Origin: Elysia chlorotica
Lineage: Eukaryota > Mollusca > Gastropoda > Plakobranchidae
Length of the DNA stretch: 64,000 bases
Reading direction: 5' to 3'
Assembly (NCBI GenBank): GCA_003991915.1
Contig: RQTK01000321.1
Span: 308,048 to 372,047, forward strand
Below the pieces are notes generated by a model. The model searched no databases and was not told where the DNA came from. It saw nothing but the letters and a program-made list of their open reading frames with translations. The position numbers and the translations under genes are program-made. Positions 14,705-28,449 of the stretch are shown one piece after another (within the stretch, counting starts at the first letter, position 1; each line of letters opens with the position of its first letter).

Positions 14705-16204
14705 ATCATTTTTCTTTATACATTTTTTTACACTTTTGGGTATATTTTGCACCTGCAATAATATTGACTAACACGGTTAGATGCCTTTTTAAAAGAATCC
14801 AGATTTAAAAAAATTATATAATTATTTGAGTGAGGCAGCATTTTATTTACATTTTGTTTTTAGGATAGTTGATCTTGGGAGTATGAACTATTTAAAAAGT
14901 GTTTAAATTGATAATCCCTCAAATAAGGTTCTGCCGAGGTTTGTTTTTTACCTTGATGCTTATGTAGTCCCAAAATAATTCATTCATGAAAAAAACAACT
15001 AGAGTTCAGCATGGTTAAGTTCACAGCAAGTTCTTTTTTTCATTTCTAGATGTCAACCAACAAAGTTCGTGGGGATTGTTGGATGGGCAAAGCTAAAAAT
15101 GTTACCGATGAACTTGCGGTGCACTTAAACTCAAAATCATGTATTTTTAGAACCATTAGAACAATTACAAACATGTTTTCGTGAATAGATCTAACTACGT
15201 CTTTTTCATGCTATGATAATCGCTTATAGAACATCATTGTAAACTTCATTGTTTTGTTTTCTTGTTTTTGCGTCTGTATATATATTTTTTAATATTTTGT
15301 TTGGACATTTTTTTTTAAGAATAAGTCATGATATCTTGATAAGAAAATTGACCCACATATTGTTAGTTGTATTTACAAGCCATTAAGTTTCTAAAAGTAG
15401 GCTTAATTTCATCTATTGATTTAAAAAAAAATATTTTAAAATTTAAAAAATGACCAAGCATTCTATGGACACCGTGCATTATGCTCATCAAAATTTGCGG
15501 GCTTATATATACCTCTTGCCTGGCTATTCATACAGAAATGTAATACCAAATACAAGAAAAAAGAAACTAATGACGATACATGTATAATACGAGCACCTCT
15601 TTTATTGTTGTTGCTGTTGTTGTTGTTCTTGATATTGTTGTTATTGTAGTTGCATTGTATTTTTTAATGTTTTGGAAAAGGGAAAGCATACATTTCTGTA
15701 CAGAAAGATTATCAAAATAAAAGAAAACGCGTAAAGAAGAATTGATGTAATATAAATAAAGCGAAGAAACACTGATGTATGTGATGCAGGCATACTTCTC
15801 ATTGCCTTTCTCATGAGTTGGTAAGGAGGCATCCGCCTCCCATCTCTTTGTTGCCAATATTTCGTCCCTAGAAAACACGTGATCATGCAACACAAGAGAT
15901 GCAACAGTCTTCTAGATAGTTCAAATCAGTTACATCGCCAAAGAAACGATTTGGGAGAGAAATTTTCCACCCAAGAGTGATACCGTGGTACCCTAACATC
16001 GCATAAAATGTTTACAAATCACACGATTTGAAATTGAACAAGCGATATTTTACAGACCAGACTTTGTCAATCTCCTCGCCACTTCTGATTCTTAATAGAT
16101 TATGTTCAAAGAGAAGGCATTTCTCACTTTTATTATTAAAAGTGAGTCTACCGAGTTATGTTTCTTAATGATATAATGTGCAACTGACATGGAGAGTCAT
16201 ACGT

Positions 16205-16271
<67 letters not shown>

Positions 16272-17373
16272 CTTTATGTTTTTGTTCTTCACCTGAAGTT
16301 GTATTTCATGTGAAAAGTATTTGTAACAAAAACGTCAGATTTATGCCGAATACATACTTATGCTGAAAATAAAACGTCAAAATATGCGCTCGCAAGAAGC
16401 ACAGTTAATAAGGCAATAATGTATCTTACAGTTTTCAAAATTTTTTTTGTTATCATTGACACAAAATTACCCCTCTCCGTAAGTTTTGGTGACAAGTGTC
16501 ATAAGTAGTATTCAACCCCGCACAATGCATAAAATGACAACGATTTTTTTATTTTTTTTATTTTAAATTGCCACTTGTACTGGTACTGGTACTTAACTTT
16601 TTTGATAAGCCTGGACCTTCATCGGGATTGACACTCAATACTTACCCAGTTGTTATTATTATTGTTGTTGTTTTTTTTTTGTTTTTTTTTTGTTATATTT
16701 TAATTTTACCTTTGTTGTCCGAACGTTGCTAAAGTAAAGAGGGGAAATAATTTTTTTTTATTGTTAATTAGATTATTACAATTATTACTTCCCTTGGTCT
16801 AATACTCTTCAGTTATCGAAACACTTTTAGATGCACGTACAGGAACTTTCAACTTTTTAAAAATGGTTATGACATACCAAATATAAATAATTCGTTCATT
16901 GCCATTTTGATACCAAAGTCGATATTTCTCTCTCCATAGTCCACTCAATAGCATGCTTTCATTTTTGTATTAACTTTGTTCGGGATAATTTCTTCTTCTT
17001 CTTTCAGACTGACCATACTTGGGATACTTTGGATTGTGGGCTGAGAGGTCATATGGACAAGTTATGTACGCTTAGATCGTGAGGCGAACCTTCTGCACGC
17101 CGATTTATCCTGAGATAAAAAAACCATCACAGAAATCACTTATCTGATCTTATCATGGGAAGAGCCATTGTAAGTCGCGGTTATAGAACGGGAAGTCATC
17201 GCAAACTAACAGAATGACGCTATTGATTTATTATCAATATGGCAGCCAGGCGACTGTCGAAGACATACTTTCGGCTGTACTTGTGTAAGGGGTGCGACTC
17301 AACATTATTTAGTTTCAAGTAATTTTTTCTACAATTACACGTAGTGTATCTATCTCTCTATCTCTCTTTCTCT
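14705..17373. other. AT-rich intergenic DNA, no gene recognised
   Basis: Homopolymer-rich. Contains only the (TTG)n tract at 16205-16271. No coding or RNA gene is supported. Confidence 0.5.
16205..16271 (+). repeat. (TTG)n microsatellite
   Basis: About 22 units. Confidence 0.95.
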
Positions 17374-17612
17374 GTAACACGGGGTAGAACATCGGCTTCC
17401 GACGCAAAAGGTTCGGGTTCGAGCCCTGGCGATTGCGCTCCCTACTGGTTGGGTCGGTGTCAGTTTAATGTGACCGACTGAGACAGAAGTCATGGTATCC
17501 CCGCCCAGTCTCGTGTGTGGCAGCACATAAAATTGTCAAACGTCAGTCTTGGGGCCCGTCTACAATATAGCATATACAGTGCTGATGTTGGACGTTAAAT
17601 CAACTAAACAAC
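17374..17612 (+). repeat. tRNA-derived SINE (sense)
   Basis: The clearest sense copy: head ggggtagaacatcggcttcc with B-box-like gggttcgagccc, body tggttgggtcggtgtcag, then cttggggcccgtctac, ending ttggacgttaaatcaac followed by CAA repeats. The first bases of the head are missing. Confidence 0.88.
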
Positions 17613-19329
17613 AACAAACAACAACAGCAACATCAACGTATTTCTACATCTGCCTCCATCCACATAATAACCGCAAGAGCTCGGCGTGCGTTTCGTTTGT
17701 TTGGGGAAGAAGATCGAGAAATAGGTTACAGAGAAAGAGAGATAGACAGATATACGTCGTGTAATTGAAGAAAAAATTACTTAAAACTAAAGAATGATGA
17801 GTCGCAGCCCGCGTGTGCAGGTGTGCAGATGAATTGAAGTAGAACAATGAGAAAATAAAGAAGGAAGGTGAAAAGAGGAATTAAAATATAGAAAAACAAG
17901 AAAGAAAAAAAACAACAAGAAAAGACAGTGCCCATGGAGGCGTATTTACCCTGATAGTACTTTTAGTCCTTTATGATATTACCTATACCTTATGAACGCC
18001 AACATTTTTTGTTTAGAGGAAACAAGCATCTGCAACATAATAGATAGACTTAATTTTGAAAAAGACACAGACAACGAAAAAAATCCTATAGTCTAATACA
18101 TATCTAGGGACAAGAATGTAAAAACAAAATATAAAATGACATTTGATTTCCTACATGTACGAAATAAGTATGGACAAAAAGAGGAAGAAACTTACGTAGA
18201 TAAAGATTACGTACACAAAATAAAACTCTTCTGTAAATTACGAAATAGATAAAAGTGGGATGGGAAAAAGGGGGTTGGGAGTGGGGGGTGAAGAGGTTAA
18301 TGGAAGAGTACAATCCGTAATATCATATCTTTTTCATTAAATTTCCACCAAAACCTATGTAGCTTTATCAGTTGTTCTGTTTTTGCTTTTTTTTGTTTAT
18401 ATGTATAAATCGATTTTCTTAGTAAGAATTTCATTATAGTTTTGGTACTTTTATGTATTGCCTTTTTTATTATCTTAATACGCTTATTTACGTAACAGTG
18501 ATTGATCATAAATATGTCTGCGCACCTTGCGCATCCTTGGAAAACATAATTTAATTTGTAGCTTCTTACTTTTCTTAATGACCTGTCTGCCTGTCAAGCA
18601 ATTAAGTTGCTGTATAGGAGATAAATGCGTGTACATAATTATGGATATGGGGAACGGCAAGCCCTGGAAAATCAATGAAATGGGCCACGCCTAGTAGGCC
18701 TATAAGGCTGTAGCTTTCTATCTCACGCACTCTCCTACTCTGCAAGGTGTATTTTTACCGCGATACAGAAAACTAATATTAATATGAAATATAATGACGA
18801 ATTTAGGGTACTTTATGATATAATTGCGTTTCAGTATAGTTGTATTTTAGTCACAATTGGCATAAATTATCATGATGTCCTTGAGATCTGTTTTATTTGA
18901 TACATAAACAGCCCTCGCTTTCCTTTAAGATCCATGCAGCCTAGTGTGATTTGTACGGCGGATCTTTCTTGATGCCTAATCCAAAATTATGATAGGCTAA
19001 TAAAGCTACTAAAGCGCAAGTCAAACTAACCGTAGAGTAACGTTCATTGTCCATTGGCGTTGTCTGAAACTTATACCATACTAATGAATACTTTTGTTTG
19101 TGCTCTATATTCATGGATCTTGAAAGTGTACACGATGACAGCACACAAAAAAAGGATGAGTTAAACTTTTTGAGGAGAGAAAAATGGAGACTTAATATAT
19201 TTTTTTACAAAATGGATTGTATAAAACAACAAAATCAGCAGAAGTAGAAGTACATGCCACATCAGAGATATCTCAAAATATTCCATTGTTAACTTTGAAG
19301 CTGAGTCGACATTACAGTATACCTTTTTC

Positions 19330-19360
<31 letters not shown>

Positions 19361-19383
19361 AATGTTGTTGTTGTTGTTGTTAA

Positions 19384-19445
<62 letters not shown>

Positions 19446-20312
19446 CATAACCTATTGTCCAATGTTCCTCCTCTGCCTATTGACTGTTAAAAACTTAAAT
19501 ACTTACCAGGTAGCTGAGGTTCATAACTAACTTTTCTATTGTTTCATTGAATGATAGTTTTCATAAACCCAATAGTCTCATTTAGTATTTCAGAATTTCA
19601 AACAAAAGTTTTACTCTGGGCGATCAGAAAAATGCACGAGTTAGCTTAATATGCTCCTTGCATTTAGTTTTTTCTGTGCGCATTATTACTAATGTTGCAA
19701 AGGAAGTGAAATCATCTGTCGTTAGTATAGGTTCAAACTTCAAGCTGCGAAACAATCTCCCAGCACCACCCACCGTCAGTTTCCACCTGAGAAGGCTGAT
19801 GCAAGTTTTACTGTATTTTTTGTTATAATCAAAGTTATATATTGCTGCTCAGCATAATCCTGATAGATGCTGCTCCGTCAAGCACGCAATGAGGAGACAT
19901 TAATACCCTTGACATGAAGCAAACTAGTTTGAGTGAATACAAGATAGCACGAAAAGCAGAACCACCAAAGTCAGCATTGGGGACGTTGGTCCACGCCCTG
20001 AACTAAATCTAGCGTTATTTATGTAACTGTTACTGTAGTAAGCTTCATCAATTTTGCATACTTTCTCGATTGAAGTTACTGGGATATTAGTCCATGCCCA
20101 AGATAATTTGCTTTATCTGTGTGGTATTTTACTGTAATACTTATATAATTTCAGCTGAGACGTTCGTATTTCGCTTTTAACAATATCAGGTTCCGATTTA
20201 GCCGTGTTCTACGAGTACTTAAGAACAGGGGCTCGGGGCAAGGGGAAATTATTAACAAATGGGCCTCGAGTTAGGGAAGAAAGAAAAAAAGAGAAGGAAA
20301 GGAAGGCAGTTG
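17613..20312. other. AT-rich intergenic DNA, no gene recognised
   Basis: Contains the (TTG)n tract at 19330-19444. Otherwise only short, motif-free frames. Confidence 0.5.
19330..19444 (+). repeat. (TTG)n microsatellite with AATG interruptions
   Basis: About 38 units with two TTAATG interruptions spaced alike, suggesting internal duplication. Confidence 0.93.
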
Positions 20313-20567
20313 TTGTTGTAGCTGAGTTGGTTTAACTCCAACATCAGCACTATTAAGCTATATTGTGGACGGATTCCAATACTGACGTCTGATAATCTTT
20401 ATGTGCTGCCACACACGAGACAGGGCGGGGATACCATGACTTTTGTCGCAGCCGATCACATTGAACTGAAACCGACCCAAGCAGTAAGGGGAGAAATCGC
20501 CATGGCTCAAACCACGGAACTCCTGCGTCGGAAGCCGATTTCTTCCCCAGGGCTACCGCGCCCCCCA
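20313..20567 (-). repeat. tRNA-derived SINE (antisense)
   Basis: Full-length-like, with the head end ccccagggctaccgcgcccc and the tail end gttggtttaactccaac. Confidence 0.85.
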
Positions 20568-20759
20568 AGCAAGGAAGGAAGAAAGAAAACGAAACAACAT
20601 GACATAAAAAGAAATTTAGCTAACTTCTGTATTCTTTTAAAAACTGGAAAAAATATTTTAAAAAATTGGGTGTGACAACTCACTCTCATCGTTAGATTTG
20701 TATTTCCGGAAGAGGGGACGCCAATCGAGAGCTTTCCACATTGTTTGAACTTCAAGACG

Positions 20760-21540
20760 ACGGAGTAAATGCCGCGGCAGAGATGATTCTAAACTATTCT
20801 GAAGACATTAAAATCGATTTTCATTAACTGTAGAGACCAGTCGTACAACAACGCAGCCAACATGTCTGGCAAGTATAATGGGGCACAACAGAGAATTTTG
20901 GAGAAAAACAAAATTGCAAAATTCATTCCGTGGGTGCCGATCATTCTCTTAACCTCGCAGGGGCGTGTGTGCTGTCGATTTCTGCGTGGAGGCAGTCAAT
21001 TTCTCTTGATATATACTGTTTCTTCTCTGCGTCAATAAAACGGTGGACAAAGTTGAAACACTTCTTATCACTGGAGTCAAGAATCGTCCAGCGTTTAATT
21101 GACACATGGTGGGAGGCGAATGAAAAAGCTACATCTGCAGTTAAGGATAGCTATCCTCAACAAATCGAAGCTTTGTATTCAAGGTGATACACATGAGAAG
21201 GGTGATGCGAGACGACAGGCCGGAAATCTGTAACAAAAGATGGATGAATTGGAATTTGTCTTTATGCTACATCTTTGGACTATTCTGATAGAACGTTTTC
21301 ACAAAGTCAGCATGACATTGCAGAACCATCGGGTCACACCGAATACGTGTGTATCTTTATTTTTCGCTGCAAGACTTTGTCGCAACAACTCGTGACCATA
21401 TTCACACAATCTAGCAAAGTGCACAGCAAATATTACCAGGTGTCCAAAAGTGTAAAAAAAAACGCATCCTGGTAATGACCCTTCTTCATACACACGAGAC
21501 AACTGCAGCAAGGGTCAATTTAACCCAATCGCACTTAGAT
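20760..21540 (+). pseudogene. hAT / ZMYM1-like transposase relic
   Basis: Conceptual translation in shifting frames reads MILNYSEDIKIDF, RDQSYNNAANMSGKYNGAQQ (the DNAxxMSG box of ZMYM1/TTF-type hAT transposases, aspartate changed), KNKIAKFIP, DHSLNLAGACVLSISA, CFFSASIKRWTKLKHFLSLE, DTWWEANEKATSAVKDSYPQ, then GDARRQAGNL and DELEFVFMLHLWTILIERFH. The longest unbroken block is 20930-21187. Frameshifts and stops make it non-functional. A second copy of the last third lies at 23121-23495. Confidence 0.75.
21143..21514 (+). repeat. Direct repeat, upstream copy (about 372 bp)
   Basis: The repeated part of the transposase relic; see the partner at 23121-23495. The copies differ by a handful of substitutions and small indels. 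Confidence 0.85.
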
Positions 21541-23120
21541 AGATCTGCCCACCCAACCCAGCTCCAACCTAAGAGAAGGGAAATAACTCCGCAAGAAAAT
21601 CATACCTTACTTGTTTTAAAAAATTGTAAAAAAACACCCATAAGTGATAGAAACATAATTTAAATTGCAAAAATAAAAAGAATAAATGATCTAATAGATA
21701 AAGCTTAAATATATATGTTCATGAAAATACAAGAAAGGGTAAAAAATTTTAAAGAGAGAAGTTTTGAAAAATTTTGGCACAGATACCTGTGATGAAGGAT
21801 TCAAAAAAAATATTATAAAATAAGTTACAGAAAGTATAATAATTTGGCTTGTATATTTACAAAGAAGAAGACTTGTAGTTTAGTTCAGGTGAATTTCAGA
21901 AAGATGGAATGAAAAACAGGGGAATAGGATTTTTTTTTTTAACGCGGCAAAAAAAGTGTAAAAAAGACAAAAATGAGACAGACAAGGTGTGGTTGGAAAA
22001 AAAAAAAAATCATAAAAAAAAAAAATAATATTTTAATCTCAATATAATTTATATAATAATAAAGAAAAAGACCAGTTGCTTGCTTGACATTAGTTTCAGA
22101 AAGATAGGATCAAATGTGAAGAATTGAGAATTTTTTTAATATTTACTGGTTTAAAAAGTTGCGAAAAACAGAAATAGAGGAAAGAGTGAAGGGGTAGAAA
22201 ATAACTCATTTCACTAAAGATGATCACATTTTTCTTCATACTTTAATTTAGAAATCAGGAGACTTAAATTAACTAAAAAAGAGACAAAAAACAATATGAA
22301 AACTTCAGGCAAAATTTGTTTCTCAAAAATGTTTAATCCAACTGTAACAAAAAATAACAGGAAATTGATTGAGACAGATAGTAACAAAGAAAAGGGGTTT
22401 TCTTATTATAAATATATTGAACATTGCTTCAAAATTGTTTTAAAATGTGTATTTAAGCAAAATATTATTGATTATGAGTTAAAAAAATTTTTATTTAAAA
22501 AAAAAAATAAACATTAAATTAAAATTTTATTAAAAAAATATAACAAGGGAGTTACAATTAATCCTAGGAGTAATCTGTTTGTTAAATATAAGTACTAAAA
22601 TTAAAAGCTTAAAATACTTAATAAATAGATTATTATCTTAAATTTAAAAAAAACTGGGAAATATTATTCTTATTTGAGGGCAGGCGGAAAGAAATAGAAG
22701 TAGCAGCAGGAGACTTTGGGTCTGACACATTAGGTCATATATTTACCTACTCAGTGCAGGGATGCATGATCTATTGTATAGTAATCCCAATTAGTGAAAC
22801 ACACAATGCATTTACTGCATGCTAGTAAGCTGGTGGTTAAAACCAGTCAAACATAAAACCCAAGTGGAGTTGGAAATATAAAATCAAGTACAGCCATAGA
22901 TGATCACCGGCATTCTGCCGCAGTTGATCTTGACGCCAGACCTGGAACAGCAGTAGTATGCAGCCTTCCTGGAACCATGGAGACGATAAAGCCGATAATG
23001 TCTGACGAGAGGGTTGAGCCAGCACCAGTAATGTTGACACCGAGGTGCACCCTGGAGAATCTGGAATAGTTGTCGGCAGCTTGCACCAAACCTCAGGCTC
23101 CGTCGCCTTTGATACAGTAT
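21515..23120. other. AT-rich spacer between the two transposase repeats
   Basis: Very A/T-rich with short homopolymers. The stretch 22890-23115 is less AT-rich but matches nothing I recognise. No gene is supported. Confidence 0.5.
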
Positions 23121-23495
23121 AAGGATAGCTATCCTCAACAAATCGTAACTTTGTATTCAAGGTGATACACATGAGAAGGGTGATGCCAGACGACAGGCCG
23201 GAAATCTGTAACAAAAGATGGATGAATTGGAATTTGTCTTTATGCTACATCTTTGGACTATTCTGATAGAACGTTTTCACAAAGTCAGCATGACATTGCA
23301 GAACCATCGGGTCACACCGAATACGTGTGTATCTTTATTTTTCGCTGCAAGACTTTGTCGCAACAACTCGTGACCATATTCACACAATCTAGCAAAGTGC
23401 ACAGCAAATATTACCAGGTGTCCAAAAGTAAGAAAAAAAAACGCATCCTGGTAATGACCCTTCTTCATACACACGAGACAACCTGCCAGCAAGGG
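23121..23495 (+). pseudogene. Duplicated segment of the hAT-like transposase relic
   Basis: Almost identical to 21143-21514, in the same orientation and 1978-1979 bp downstream. It starts AAGGATAGCTATCC and ends near ACACGAGACAAC. It encodes DSYPQQI, RRQAGNL, then the MDELEFVFMLHLW to NTCVSLFF-like region in changing frames. The flanks are unrelated to those of the upstream copy. Confidence 0.85.
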
Positions 23496-23671
23496 AATGT
23501 TCAAAGTAAAACCTTTCTCCTCAACCAATGTTATGGAAAGAGCTACTGTACACAATAAAGTGTCAGGCAATTTTATTTTTTTTGTTCAAAAATAAGATAC
23601 AAGTAGAGCGTTCATTCAAGACTATGTTAAAAAGACTGACTGCACAATACCCGAACGCCGCCCCCCTCCCA

Positions 23672-23702
<31 letters not shown>

Positions 23703-23717
23703 AAAAAAAAAAAAAAA
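23672..23717 (+). repeat. Poly-C followed by poly-A
   Basis: About 21 C then about 25 A, next to a SINE. The exact length is unreliable. Confidence 0.85.
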
Positions 23718-23730
23718 GATATTGAGAGTG

Positions 23731-23982
23731 AGGTGGTTGGGTTGGTTTGGTTTAACGTCCAACAGCAGCACTATATAGGCTATATTGTGAACGGGCCCCA
23801 AGACGGACGTCTGACAATTTTATGTGCTGCCACACACAAGACAGGGCGGGGATACCATGACTCCTGTCTCAACCGATCACATTATACTGACACAGACCCA
23901 ACCAGTAGGGAACGCAACAGCCAGAATTCGAACTCGGGACCTTTTGCGTCGGAAGCTGATGTTCTACTCCTGGGCCCCCTTG
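23731..23982 (-). repeat. tRNA-derived SINE (antisense)
   Basis: Full-length-like copy between a poly-C/poly-A run (23672-23717) and a GA-rich tract beginning near 24000. Confidence 0.85.
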
Positions 23983-23999
23983 ATAGTTAGAGAGATAGT

Positions 24000-24060
24000 G
24001 ATAGAGACAAGCACACAGAGAAAACAAAAAGCTAGAGCAGAAAGAGAGACTGAGAGAGAG

Positions 24061-24109
<49 letters not shown>

Positions 24110-24142
24110 ACAAACAGACAGACAGAGAGAGAGAGAGAGAAA
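24000..24142 (+). repeat. GA-rich microsatellite beside a SINE head
   Basis: Starts as degenerate GA and becomes perfect (GA)n at 24061-24106, then GACA and GA again. Confidence 0.88.
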
Positions 24143-25231
24143 CTGTTAGATTCACTTTTAGCTATTCTTGTAACGAAAGCAAAATACCGTCTCATTCGGA
24201 AAGCGTCCTCTTTTACTTTCTAGAAACACCTCGAGATAACGGACAACTCCTTTACAAGTATTGTCCTTTTTTTTTATTAGCTTTTGTTCTCTGTCAAATG
24301 CCAGGACTTGAAATAAATGGGTTCGTGCTTGACCTTGTGATAGGGCATCCTTCCTGAGCAAGGCTACCTAAAATAACAGCCTTGTTCTTGAGACATGCAG
24401 ACTTCCCGACAGTTTTTTGACACAAGCTGAACAAAAAGTCAGTCTCCTGCGAGATCATTTCTTATTATGCAATGAAGAAGGCTAAGAAAACGAAAAGTTT
24501 TCCATGGTAAACACACTTGTTTTTTTTTCTTCGTGATATAATTGTCGTTGAGTTCAAGTTGATCACTGTTTTGCCATAATTATATTACCTTCTTATAATA
24601 TGTCGTTTTGTTATTTCACCTTGCCCTGCGAATTTTGACAATTGTTAATAAGGGGAAATGTTAAAGAGACATATTTTTGTATAGAAAGTTAAATGTGTAA
24701 TAGTTTGTTCTTTTAAATGAAAAATACGTTTCTATATGTTTCTCTAACACTTACAATGTGTAGGGTTAGAATATAGGCGTACGTCTAAACTTATTGTGGG
24801 CGGAAATTATACGAAATATGACATTATGTTGCCAAATTATTACAAACAAAAGAATCACTTGAAACAATTTGGGATACATTTTATAGCTCTATCCAGCATT
24901 CGCACAATGATTAATTTAGTTCTGCATTATTTCAGAAGTATAGGGTGTAGACAAAAGAAAGACAGGGTGGGGATATTGAGGAGGGGGAAGGGAAGAAGGT
25001 TGGGTCGTAGCCAAAATGTCAACTAAAGAGAATGACATAAGGGTCAAGCGTTTAATAGGATAAGAGGCTCGCTAATTTTTTAAAATTATTTTCTATAGGT
25101 CATGGAAAGGTATTTCAATGTTTAATCATAATAAGAATTGTTGCCTTTTTGTTGGTATAGAGCCGACCCATTGCAAAGTGTAACGTCTTTTCCCCTATTA
25201 TCACTTTTGTCAATTTTTTTAAAACGACATT

Positions 25232-25232
<1 letters not shown>

Positions 25233-25289
<57 letters not shown>

Positions 25290-25300
25290 GCAACAACAAA
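25233..25300 (+). repeat. (CAA)n microsatellite
   Basis: About 22 units with one CAG interruption. Confidence 0.95.
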
Positions 25301-26317
25301 TAAAGGGACAACAAGACAGCAACACTGATTTATAACATTGCAGATAAGAAGTAGAAAACAATAGGCAACTAACAAGAACGAAATAAACGCACCTGTTGAA
25401 GTTCTCCATGAAAGACAAGTTATTTTGACCTTTCCACAATAATTAAATTTGATACTTTATAATGACATTATGTAGCACAGGGACGTACACCAGGATCTAG
25501 ATTCTTATTCACCAGGGAAGACTATCTTTATATTGAATTTATATATTTTCTCTCTTTCTTATTTTGGGGTAAGGATGTAGGGGTGTGGGGGGTAAGGCAG
25601 TGCTACTCGTGACATTATGTATAAAGTCTCTCCACCCTTTATCTCTTACGACCCTAAGACCTCGGGCACGATGCAGACCCTGTAAGACGATCTTTTGCTT
25701 GCCTGGAAGGATTGTCTTATGGTAAGAGAATAAGAAGCTTTCCTGGCACGCAACACAAGACACAATAAACAACGCTCTTTACAGAGCTAAAGGAAAATAT
25801 CCCTTCCAATTCTAAATGTACAATATATATGATTACTTGCACTCATAGAAAGCCAAAAGAAGGTACAGCTGTATATTCAAAAACGGTGATCAGGCCCCGG
25901 CTCAAGGAGTATGTGTGTGTGTGTGTGTGTGCGTGTGTGTGTAAAAGAAAATGCAGAGTTCTTCAGACTCGCTTTATCTTAAAATGCAGTTCCATAATAA
26001 TTTTATTTTGTTTTGATCTTGCGATCACATAATAATTATGGTGAACCGGGACTCTGGATGTATATGCGCTTGATTTGCTCTAGTCAGTTTCAAATTTATT
26101 TCACATTGCACATAGATTCGACATAAAAAAAAACTAAAAACAAAAACAAAACAAAAACAAAATGTACACAAATACCTTTGCAAAACATGCTTCATGGGAC
26201 TTAGAGACTGACAGGAAATGTTCAATACTTTAATCAAAACGGCTTCATTCAACAAAGAGGCTAAAACGAACCAATATCTATTATACACTGTGTTTCAAGA
26301 AGATCAATAGCTCACCC

Positions 26318-26318
26318 C

Positions 26319-26363
<45 letters not shown>

Positions 26364-26653
26364 TATCTCCCTTTCTCTGCTTTTCTCTCTGTCTATATCT
26401 CTTTCTCTCTCTCGTTCTCTCCCCTCTCCATCTCTCCCTCTCTCTCTTTCTCTCCCCCTCTCTCTCCCCTCCTCTCTCTCTCCCTCTCCCTCTCTCTCTT
26501 TCTCTCTCCCTCTCNNNNNNNNNNNNNNNNNNNNNNNNNNNNNNNNNNNNNNNNNNNNNNNNNNNNNNNNNNNNNNNNNNNNNNNNNNNNNNNTTTTTCC
26601 CCCCCCTCTCCCCCCGAATCTCTCTCTCTCTATCTCTTTATTTTCCTCTCTCA
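26318..26653 (+). repeat. CT-rich microsatellite containing an assembly gap
   Basis: Imperfect (CT)n, broken by 79 N at 26515-26593. Confidence 0.92.
26515..26593. other. Assembly gap (79 N) inside CT-rich repeat
   Basis: Unsequenced run in the middle of a (CT)n-rich region. Confidence 0.99.
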
Positions 26654-27479
26654 TCGTAAATAATTATTTAGGTGCATGTATGTACAATATAGGTTAATAC
26701 ATATACGCAAAGAAGTAAAACAAGCCTAAAAACAAAAGCAAACAAAAAATAATTATGCATGTATAAACACACACACACACACACACAAAAGAAAGCACGG
26801 CTACCCTCTCCGAAAAACAACCCCACCACAAGACGAGTTTTTGCCTGATTCAATATCTCTTTAGGCTTGAATAAGTACATTAATACAATTATCGAGATTT
26901 ATAGAGAAGATTTATGTTTGATGACGCCTAGTAAGACTTTTCTCATAAAATTACTCTGCAATACAGAGTATTTTGTGTGTGTGTGCAGGCCTACCTTGTT
27001 TCTGGACTATTCTCAGCGGTTTTAGAGATCGCGTGATAAAATGTATTAATTGACAAAAAGAATCGATTTTTCCAAGGAACACACCGTTCGAATTTCAACC
27101 CCCTGTCAATCAGTTGTCTAGCGAAACAAAGACACAAAAAGCCATTCCCTAGCCCTGAAATTGTGAATATAAAGCAGCTTTGATAAGAACTTACAGAAAA
27201 AATAGGGCCCGAAGGAAATCGATCGTCGTTTATTTTTGTTAACATTTGCATAATATTATTTTACAGAATAAAGTTCTGCATGAATGAAGGGCGTGGTTGA
27301 AAAACCAACCCCCCCCCCCCCCCCCTAAAAAAAACTCGAATGAATTATGATTAGATTGACATTATTGCATTAGACATTTAGACATGACTAGTTATTTCTA
27401 TTCTAAAGTTGTGTCACACCAACAAATCAATGCAAGATAGATCCTGCTGTAGTCAATGGAGAACTTCATAACCCCTCTC

Positions 27480-27493
27480 CCCCCCCCCCCACA

Positions 27494-27541
<48 letters not shown>
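27480..27541 (+). repeat. Poly-C then (CT)n
   Basis: A short C run leading into about 22 CT units. Confidence 0.92.
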
Positions 27542-27542
<1 letters not shown>

Positions 27543-28292
27543 AAGTTTTGATAAACTTAGGTCTCACCCACCCTCACCATGACTTTCCAAACATATCTAT
27601 ATTTTTTAAATATGGTCTTATATTTACCAATGTACTGCAACTTAATACGTATTACTTTAAACCTATTACAAACTACGTCAATGCTTACCATATAGAACCG
27701 ATTACCGTATCAACTCTAGGGAGAAATGGTTCGAGTGAGCCTTGCTGGAAAAACAGCGACCTAATCCGATTAGGGATTTTTTTCCCGATAATTATTATCT
27801 ACGATTTTTCTGAGTGGTTCCGGACCTGCTTTAAAAGCGGATTTTGGCTCTCTTATCTTGAAAGCCATGGCACCGTTGGACTAGCGATTAGCAATTAAGC
27901 TGGCCTTATATGATGTTCCCACACGAAAAGGGTTTGGCCAAGGTAGACTTTTTAAGACGCATATAAATCACAGCTATAGGGAATAGAGATTGAAACAGCA
28001 AAAATGCAACAAATATTACTACATTTAGAGTAAATATTTGTGGCATTAGCTTTCACAATAAAAATACGCCAGAGTTGAATTATGGCACTGCTTTTTCGAG
28101 CGGGTACATGGGTAATACTTATAAATACTAATATGTACTACTTCCAAAAATAACTCCTTCCCCATTTCGCCGCCCTATCTATCCTATCTCTGCACCCCCC
28201 TCCCCCTTGCGCCTCATTTTTGCTGCGTGCTTGCCTGTCTATCTGTCTGCCTGTCTCTTTCTTTCCTTCATTCTCACTCTATGTATACGCCA

Positions 28293-28334
28293 CACACACA
28301 CACACACACACACATACACACTCACACACACACA
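28293..28334 (+). repeat. (CA)n microsatellite
   Basis: CA repeats with TACA and CTCA interruptions. Confidence 0.92.
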
Positions 28335-28449
28335 TTTATACCAAGGAAGCTAAAACAAAAATATCTTCTGCAGATACACCATATGATTGAGGCGTTTATA
28401 GCATATTATGCACAACTTGTACATTATCCTTTTTTTAAATAGGGAACTT

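Larger units (their letters stand above)
24362..28449. other. Intergenic DNA with simple repeats, no gene recognised
   Basis: Holds (CAA)n, (TG)n at 25911-25941, CT-rich and poly-C tracts and (CA)n at 28293-28334. The 116-codon frame at 27548-27898 has no motif I recognise and is not called. Confidence 0.5.

Noticed and set aside
21143..23495. The two direct repeats as LTRs of a retrovirus-like element
   Set aside because: The repeats contain hAT-like transposase coding sequence, have no TG...CA ends and no polypurine tract or gag/pol between them.
27548..27898. 116-codon open frame after a (CT)n tract
   Set aside because: No motif recognised; hydrophobic, T-rich composition fits chance.
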